From the NCBI GenBank assembly GCA_017383945.1, contig JAFNUQ010000162.1, positions 1-7,044 on the forward strand: a stretch of DNA of 7,044 nucleotides, read 5' to 3'. The notes below the pieces were generated by a model. It saw nothing but the letters and a program-made list of their open reading frames with translations. It was not told the DNA's origin and did no database searches. This document shows positions 1-4,765 of the stretch, piece after piece (positions within the stretch are counted from its first letter, which is position 1; the number at the start of each line of letters is the position of its first letter). The position numbers were made by a program, and so were the translations under genes. The stretch is from Bacteroidales bacterium (GTDB lineage: Bacteria; Bacteroidota; Bacteroidia; Bacteroidales; UBA932).

Positions 1-1
1 G

Positions 2-67
2 CTCAAGGAAGAGCTCAAGAGCTGGAAACCGCTCCCTAGCACTCCTGCCGATCCTGTTAAGAATTAA
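2..67 (+). CDS. C-terminal end of an unrecognised upstream gene (partial)
   Basis: Frame 2 is open from the window edge to a TAA at 65-67 and encodes about 21 residues, beginning LKEELKSW and ending PADPVKN. The amphipathic, Lys/Glu-rich start followed by a Pro-rich polar tail reads like a natural C-terminus, and the reading frame closes just before an A/T-rich linker. The other two plus frames give less protein-like text; frame 1, for example, stops at 37-39. Only 21 bp separate this stop from the dehydrogenase start and no promoter-like sequence lies between, so the two genes are probably co-transcribed. Too little is present to name the product. Confidence 0.6.
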   Translation, partial: LKEELKSWKPLPSTPADPVKN

Positions 68-88
68 TAATCATTAAAATAATACACA

Positions 89-1363
89 ATGAAAACAAAA
101 GCAGTACGTCTTTATGGTCAGAATGACCTTAGACTTGAGGAGTTTGAACTTCCTCAGATCAAGGAAGATGAAATCCTTGCAAAAGTTGTCTGCGACAGCA
201 TCTGTATGTCGTCATATAAAGCTGCTCATCAGGGACCTGAGCACAAGAGAGTTCCAGACGATGTAGCTGAGAATCCAGTAATTATCGGTCACGAGTTTGC
301 CGGTGAGATTGTAGAGGTTGGCGCAAAGTGGGCTAGCGAGTTCAAGGCTGGCGACAAGTTCTCTATCCAGCCAGCTCTTACCTACGAAGGTGGTCCTGTA
401 GGTATCCTTTCTGCCCCTGGTTATTCATACCAGTATATCGGCGGCGATGCTACCTATGTAGTTATCCCCGCTGAGGTTATGGAGCAGGGTTGCCTCCTTC
501 CATATAAGGGAGAGGGTTTCTACCCAGCATCTCTCAGTGAGCCTCTTTCTTGTGTTGTAGGTGCAATGCACGCTTGCTACCACACAACTCCTGGTTCATA
601 TGTACACTCTATGGAGATTAAGGAAAACGGTAAGATGGCTCTCCTTGCAGGTGTAGGTCCTATGGGTCTTGCTTGCATCAACTACGTGCTCCATCGCGAG
701 GACCGTCATCCTTCACTCTTCGTTGTTACTGATATCGATCAGGCTCGCCTCGACAGAGCAGCTTCTCTTTACACTGTAGAGTTTGCAGCTTCTCGCGGTA
801 TTGATCTCCGTTATGTCAACACTGGCGCTGTAGAGAACCCTGTAGAGGCTCTCCGCGAGCTCACTGGCGGTGATGGTTACGATGAGGTTGTAGTAATGGC
901 TCCAGTGCCTGCAGTTATCGAGCAGGCTGATGCTATCCTCGGATTTGACGGATGTCTCAACTTCTTCTCTGGTCCTGGTCGCTCAGACTTCAAGGCTCCA
1001 TTTAACTTCTACAATGTTCACTATGCTTCAACTCACGTTGTGGGTACCAGCGGTGGTAACACTGATGATATGAAGGAGTCTCTCTACCTTATGGGCAAGG
1101 GTATGGATCCAGCAGGTCTCGTAACTCATATCGGCGGTCTTAACGCTGTTATCGAGACTACTCTCAACCTCCCTTCAGTTCCAGGTGGAAAGAAGCTCAT
1201 CTATACTCATATCGATATGCCTCTCACAGCTCTTGTAGAGTTTGAGGAGAAAGGTAAGAGCAATCCTGTTTATGCTGAGCTCGACAAGATCTGCAAGGCA
1301 CATCAGGGTCTCTGGAGTGTAGAAGCTGAGGAATACCTCCTCTCACACGCAGCAGAACTCTAG
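89..1363 (+). CDS. Zinc-type medium-chain dehydrogenase, L-sorbose-1-phosphate reductase-like
   Basis: Predicted cytosolic NAD(P)-dependent oxidoreductase of the zinc alcohol/sorbitol dehydrogenase superfamily, probably interconverting a ketose (phosphate) and a polyol (phosphate). Visible: GroES-like N-terminal half with GHE at residues 67-69 and candidate catalytic zinc ligands Cys39, His68/Glu69 and Glu151 (SEPL); Rossmann fold with GVGPMG at 188-193 and Asp215 at the end of the second strand, which favours NAD(H) over NADP(H). At 424 aa it is longer than ordinary sorbitol dehydrogenases (about 345-360) and fits the sorbose-1-phosphate reductase branch. It resembles that branch as I remember it in GYSYQYIGG (111-119), CLLPYKGEGF (135-144), CLNFFSGPG (289-297) and HVVGTSGGNTDDM (316-328). 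The usual structural-zinc cysteine cluster is absent. The ATG follows an A/T-rich leader and the gene ends with tandem TAG TAG. It converges on the aldolase operon. The family is secure; the exact substrate is inferred. Confidence 0.87.
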   Translation: MKTKAVRLYGQNDLRLEEFELPQIKEDEILAKVVCDSICMSSYKAAHQGPEHKRVPDDVAENPVIIGHEFAGEIVEVGAKWASEFKAGDKFSIQPALTYEGGPVGILSAPGYSYQYIGGDATYVVIPAEVMEQGCLLPYKGEGFYPASLSEPLSCVVGAMHACYHTTPGSYVHSMEIKENGKMALLAGVGPMGLACINYVLHREDRHPSLFVVTDIDQARLDRAASLYTVEFAASRGIDLRYVNTGAVENPVEALRELTGGDGYDEVVVMAPVPAVIEQADAILGFDGCLNFFSGPGRSDFKAPFNFYNVHYASTHVVGTSGGNTDDMKESLYLMGKGMDPAGLVTHIGGLNAVIETTLNLPSVPGGKKLIYTHIDMPLTALVEFEEKGKSNPVYAELDKICKAHQGLWSVEAEEYLLSHAAEL

Positions 1364-1382
1364 TAGTCCAGCTAAATATAGA

Positions 1383-1410
1383 AGCGCCGACCTTTGACAG
1401 GGTCGGCGCT
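1383..1410. terminator. Perfect 10-bp hairpin between convergent genes, likely bidirectional terminator
   Basis: AGCGCCGACC (1383-1392) and GGTCGGCGCT (1401-1410) are exact reverse complements around an 8-nt loop, giving a very stable GC-rich stem. It lies 19 bp after the dehydrogenase stop and 54 bp beyond the aldolase stop, where both converging transcripts should end. The T-tracts are short on both sides (only TTT at 1412-1414 on plus; a broken T/A run on minus), so termination may be imperfect or the hairpin may instead protect 3' ends. The rest of the 101-bp gap (1364-1464) shows nothing else I can support. Confidence 0.75.
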
Positions 1411-1464
1411 GTTTCATAACTGCCACTGTGCTGGCTTTATCGATCTGGTAGAGGAATGGAGTGA

Positions 1465-2766
1465 TTACTCGCCCACGTGGAATGCCACGCGGAGGTCCTC
1501 AACTTCCTGATCTGTGATTGGGTGAAGCTTTCCTGCAGGGGCTGCGAGGATGAGTGACTTGGCGCTGAATTCGGCTACCTCAAGGCGGTCAAACGCGTTG
1601 ATGAGGGAGTCAGATGCCACGATTACCGAGTCGTTGGCAAGCATCACGCAAGAGCGGTTTTTAAATGCGTCAGCCACTGCCACTGGATCTGTATACTGGA
1701 TGCCAAATGGGAACTTAGGCACGTCCTGAAGGAAGATCCAGCTCTCAGGGATAGTGCGCACATTAAACTCGCTGTTTGTAGTACAGAAGCCCATCAATGA
1801 AGGGCACTGAGTGAGCACGATAGCCTGCACCTTAGGGTTGCGACGATAGATCTCAAAATGAAGAGCGCTCGCACGGCTTGGTCTCTTGCCTGCTTCGGCC
1901 ATACCATCCTTGATCTGCACGATATCATCCTCGTTGATATCCCAACGCTGAATACCGCTTGGAGTGATGAGGAAGTCGTTGTCCTTCCAGCGCATAGATA
2001 CAGTACCATATGAGCTGCTCATCAATCTCTGATCACATGCTCTGCGCACAAGGCGGCAGATCTCTGTTCTGATAGCTCTCTCATCTGAAGGATGAGTTAC
2101 ATTCATAAAGTGCTGGAAGTTTGGAAGGTACTTCTCGTGCATCAAAACCTGCTCTGGGGTGAGGTAATTTGGCTCGCCGAGAGTCTTGGCGTTAAGGATT
2201 GTGCGGGCACAGAGCTCGAGAGTCTCAAATCTCTGGTATGCATCACCGATGTCTTCTCCACAAAGCACTACACCATGGTTTTCCATGATTACAGCCTTGT
2301 ACTCAGGGTTCTTCTGGAACTCGGCTGCGATGCTCTCTCCGAGGGCGTTACTGCCTGGAACATCATATTTTGCAAATCCGATAGGACCACAGACATCGTG
2401 TGCCTGAGGGATGATAGAGGTATTAGGAATCTGATGTATCACGCTGAAAGTCACGAGTCCTGGAGGATGAGCATGGATTACTGCTCTCATCTTTGGACGG
2501 ATCTGATAGATAGCCTTATGGAAAGGATACTCAGATGAAGGGCGATGACGACCGACAATAGTGCCATCAGCCTTTACACACATAATGTCAGCGGCAGTAA
2601 GGGAACCCTTATCCACACCGGCAGGAGTAATCCACATATCTCCATTTTCATCCATAATGGAGAGGTTTCCTCCAGAGGTAGTGGTGAGACCGCTACGATA
2701 GATGCGACCGATGATCAGAGCAAGCTGCTCTGCTGGGTGCATAAGTTGAGTGTTTAGTTGTTTCAT
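1465..2766 (-). CDS. Tandem class II aldolase/adducin-family protein with a degenerate second domain
   Basis: A 433-aa protein made of two class II aldolase-like domains. The first (about residues 10-195) has the complete L-fuculose-1-phosphate-aldolase-type site: SGGN at 31-34 and TPAG at 47-50 for phosphate/substrate, Glu79 as catalytic acid/base, and the zinc ligands His98, His100 (HAHPP) and His164 (ENHG). The second (about 235-410) keeps the outline (TPSG at 268-271, RPS at 295-297) but has Ala299, Leu318, Gln320 and Asp379 in place of Glu and the three His. It is predicted to be catalytically dead and may be structural or substrate-gating. Typical family members have one domain of about 200-250 aa. 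The likely reaction is cleavage of a ketose-1-phosphate, or an epimerase or decarboxylase variant; the substrate is unknown. The ATG at 2766 is preferred because it lies 10 bp after the lplA stop; an in-frame TTG at 2787 would overlap lplA and adds an unlikely MVINLNN extension. Last gene of the operon. Confidence 0.88.
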   Translation of the reverse strand: MKQLNTQLMHPAEQLALIIGRIYRSGLTTTSGGNLSIMDENGDMWITPAGVDKGSLTAADIMCVKADGTIVGRHRPSSEYPFHKAIYQIRPKMRAVIHAHPPGLVTFSVIHQIPNTSIIPQAHDVCGPIGFAKYDVPGSNALGESIAAEFQKNPEYKAVIMENHGVVLCGEDIGDAYQRFETLELCARTILNAKTLGEPNYLTPEQVLMHEKYLPNFQHFMNVTHPSDERAIRTEICRLVRRACDQRLMSSSYGTVSMRWKDNDFLITPSGIQRWDINEDDIVQIKDGMAEAGKRPSRASALHFEIYRRNPKVQAIVLTQCPSLMGFCTTNSEFNVRTIPESWIFLQDVPKFPFGIQYTDPVAVADAFKNRSCVMLANDSVIVASDSLINAFDRLEVAEFSAKSLILAAPAGKLHPITDQEVEDLRVAFHVGE

Positions 2767-2776
2767 ATTGTTTAAA

Positions 2777-3733
2777 TTAATTACCAATCAATAAAGCGAA
2801 TATTTCCTCAGCGCTCGTCCCCTCAAAATACCGGCCGACCTCACACGCCCTCACAGCCTCCCACACTATCTCACGCTCAAAGCGCAGCCCGAGGAGACGA
2901 GCGCTGAACTCAGCCGCATCCTGCTCCCCGACAAAATCTCCCTCGAAGCGCAGGGCATCAATACAGCCACCCTTCAGGCTAAGCGAGAGCTCTACTGTGC
3001 CGCAGGCATACTTCCCTCGCCGCTGAAAATCAGCTTCCTTGCTGCGTCCGTAAACCCAGTCCCAGGAAGCAAACTTACTCTGAGCTTCGCTACGAATCTG
3101 TTCTTCTGCACCGTCAGGAAGCTCCATCTGCGAGTCTCCGCTGGATAGATGCGCCGCTAGATGAGCTACAAAACCTTCAAAAGACATATCCGCAGGCAGA
3201 TATTCCTTGAGGTTGGCCACTCTCGAGCGCACAGAAGCGATTCCCTTGGCCTGGAGTTTTGAACTTGGAGTATCAAGCACCTTTGTCAAAGTATCAAGGT
3301 CCACATCATACATCAATGTGCCGTGGATGAGCTCGCGCTCTTTCCATACACGCTTAGCATAACCCGAAACCTTGCGACCATCTACAAATATATCATTTCT
3401 TCCTGACAATTCAGCATTAATCCCCAAACTCTTTAGTGCATCGACTATAGGCTGTGGAGTCAGATTCTGTCCGACGAAGGTATAATTGAGATTATTCAGA
3501 TCGTGATATACCGCTCCGCCGCCTGTCACTCTGCGAGCCAGGCAGATACCTCTTTCCTTCAAAAAGTCGAGGTTTACCTCACTGTAGACGTTTTGATTCA
3601 GTCCGACAATAACCGCCGGGCTATTCTGCCATAGGTAGAAAAAACTCTCATTCGACGAATACTGCTGCAAGCAATATTCGTCGAATGACATATTGAAATA
3701 AGGATCTGTTGACTTATTTATGAGGAATTTCAC
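2777..3733 (-). CDS. lplA: Lipoate-protein ligase A
   Basis: ATP-dependent cytosolic ligase that activates free lipoate to lipoyl-AMP and attaches it to the lysine of lipoyl domains (E2 subunits, glycine-cleavage H protein). The family motifs are all present: RRVTGGGAVYHD at 67-78, GRND at 111-114, GRKVSG at 119-124 with Lys121 aligned to the catalytic lysine of E. coli LplA, HGTLMYDVDL at 137-146, and KGIASVRSRVANL at 163-175. A C-terminal accessory domain (about 215-318) makes it full length (318 aa against about 338 in E. coli). The start is GTG at 3733: an in-frame stop lies three codons upstream, and the resulting MKFLINKSTDPYFN matches the usual N-terminus. Purines (AAGGGAA) precede the start but sit too close to be a standard ribosome site. 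It lies third in a sugar-type operon, with 12 bp before it and 10 bp after, which is unusual company. The 3' part is visibly GC-richer than the 5' part. Confidence 0.93.
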   Translation of the reverse strand: MKFLINKSTDPYFNMSFDEYCLQQYSSNESFFYLWQNSPAVIVGLNQNVYSEVNLDFLKERGICLARRVTGGGAVYHDLNNLNYTFVGQNLTPQPIVDALKSLGINAELSGRNDIFVDGRKVSGYAKRVWKERELIHGTLMYDVDLDTLTKVLDTPSSKLQAKGIASVRSRVANLKEYLPADMSFEGFVAHLAAHLSSGDSQMELPDGAEEQIRSEAQSKFASWDWVYGRSKEADFQRRGKYACGTVELSLSLKGGCIDALRFEGDFVGEQDAAEFSARLLGLRFEREIVWEAVRACEVGRYFEGTSAEEIFALLIGN

Positions 3734-3745
3734 TTCCCTTCAAGA

Positions 3746-4753
3746 TTACATCTCATTACCTACCTTGCGTGCTCTCTCTGGCTTGTCAAGGTTGATACCG
3801 TCGCTCACTGCGATTTCTACGAGCACATTCCAACCGGCACAGAGATATACATAGTTCTGAAGACAAGCCTCAGGCACTACGATGGTCTTGTCAAATGCTG
3901 TTGGCTTTGTGCTGATGGCAACAGTATGAACACCTGCACCCTTGAGAACTGAGATAAATTTCTCTGTCTCACTCTCGATCGGGTTGACAACAAATACAAC
4001 ATCGCCTTGGTGCATAACTTCTTCAATACCATGCACTGCATAGGTACCCTCAAGGAAATCACTCTTGCGACGTGTGATTTCATTGGTCTTGAGTGTGAGC
4101 TCTTCTGCTACGCCGTCATTAAGACCGCTGAAGTAGATAGTCTCTGCTGACTTCACCCAAGAGATAATCTCAGGATCGATCTGCATAGTAAGAGATTCCT
4201 CAAGTTTCTCAGGAAGTCCGGCAAGCGAAGCCTTCATATCCTTACCCTGAAGATGCCAGAAGATAGACTCACAGAAGAGTCCCTGCTCCACTACACTCTT
4301 GGTAGCGGCAACAGCCTCCTCCCAACCGCATCCGAGCACATGGCCCTTCACGCAAGTCTGCTCGATTGGAGTGTCCGGGTTGGCACTGAGTGAATATATT
4401 TCCTTGTGTCCCTGCTCTGCAAGCTGCTTTGCGAGCATGAGTGCTTCTCTGGTTCTACCTGAGTTGGAGTCCACAAGCACTGTATATTTGCTGAGATCAT
4501 AGGTTGATGCCTGACGGGCACCATCCAACTGAACATTGACATCCTGTCCCCACTTGAGTGCTCTGTAACGAGCATTCTTTGCAGGGATAAGACGTGATGA
4601 TCCTTCTCCTGTAAAGAAGATCTTGCCAGTTCTCTTAACTGACTCTGCTACAAACTCTGAGCAAGCAGGATCAAACGCAGCAACAGTTGCCACTGTATCC
4701 ATCATTTCTCTTACTAGATAGAACTCAGAGTACTTTGATTCTTTTAAATTCAT
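3746..4753 (-). CDS. Double-SIS phosphosugar isomerase-like protein
   Basis: A 335-aa cytosolic protein with two SIS domains, the arrangement of the GlmS isomerase half, AgaS and the fructosamine-phosphate deglycases. First domain (about 30-170): FTGEGSSR at 47-54, the phosphosugar loop DSNSGRT at 95-101, and EEAVAATKS at 145-153, comparable to the EIGVASTK segment of GlmS. Second domain (about 195-335): Glu225 and His241 are 16 residues apart, exactly as E. coli GlmS Glu488 and His504, and DKPERARK near the C-terminus puts Lys330 where GlmS has Lys603. The ring-opening and isomerisation residues therefore appear intact. GlmS's SxSGET loop reads SNSGRT here, so Arg100 replaces Glu. There is no glutaminase domain, so it cannot be a glucosamine synthase using glutamine; aldose-ketose isomerisation, deamination or deglycation of a sugar phosphate are all possible. 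ATG start 12 bp after the DUF4954 gene, ending 12 bp before lplA. Confidence 0.85.
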   Translation of the reverse strand: MNLKESKYSEFYLVREMMDTVATVAAFDPACSEFVAESVKRTGKIFFTGEGSSRLIPAKNARYRALKWGQDVNVQLDGARQASTYDLSKYTVLVDSNSGRTREALMLAKQLAEQGHKEIYSLSANPDTPIEQTCVKGHVLGCGWEEAVAATKSVVEQGLFCESIFWHLQGKDMKASLAGLPEKLEESLTMQIDPEIISWVKSAETIYFSGLNDGVAEELTLKTNEITRRKSDFLEGTYAVHGIEEVMHQGDVVFVVNPIESETEKFISVLKGAGVHTVAISTKPTAFDKTIVVPEACLQNYVYLCAGWNVLVEIAVSDGINLDKPERARKVGNEM

Positions 4754-4765
4754 ACGTCTTCTATT

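Noticed and set aside
1..88. Promoter for the dehydrogenase in the short upstream gap
   Set aside because: The 21-bp gap 68-88 is A/T-rich but has no TAnnTTTG or TTTG element, and the preceding open frame ends just before it, so read-through from upstream is simpler.
2092..2538. 148-codon open frame on the plus strand
   Set aside because: It lies wholly opposite the aldolase coding region, has no family-like motifs, and its sequence is explained as the antisense of a well-supported conserved gene.
2767..2787. TTG start at 2787 extending the aldolase by seven residues
   Set aside because: It would overlap the end of lplA by 11 bp and adds MVINLNN, which is merely the translated A/T-rich linker. 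The ATG at 2766 has a normal 10-bp gap and gives a natural N-terminus.
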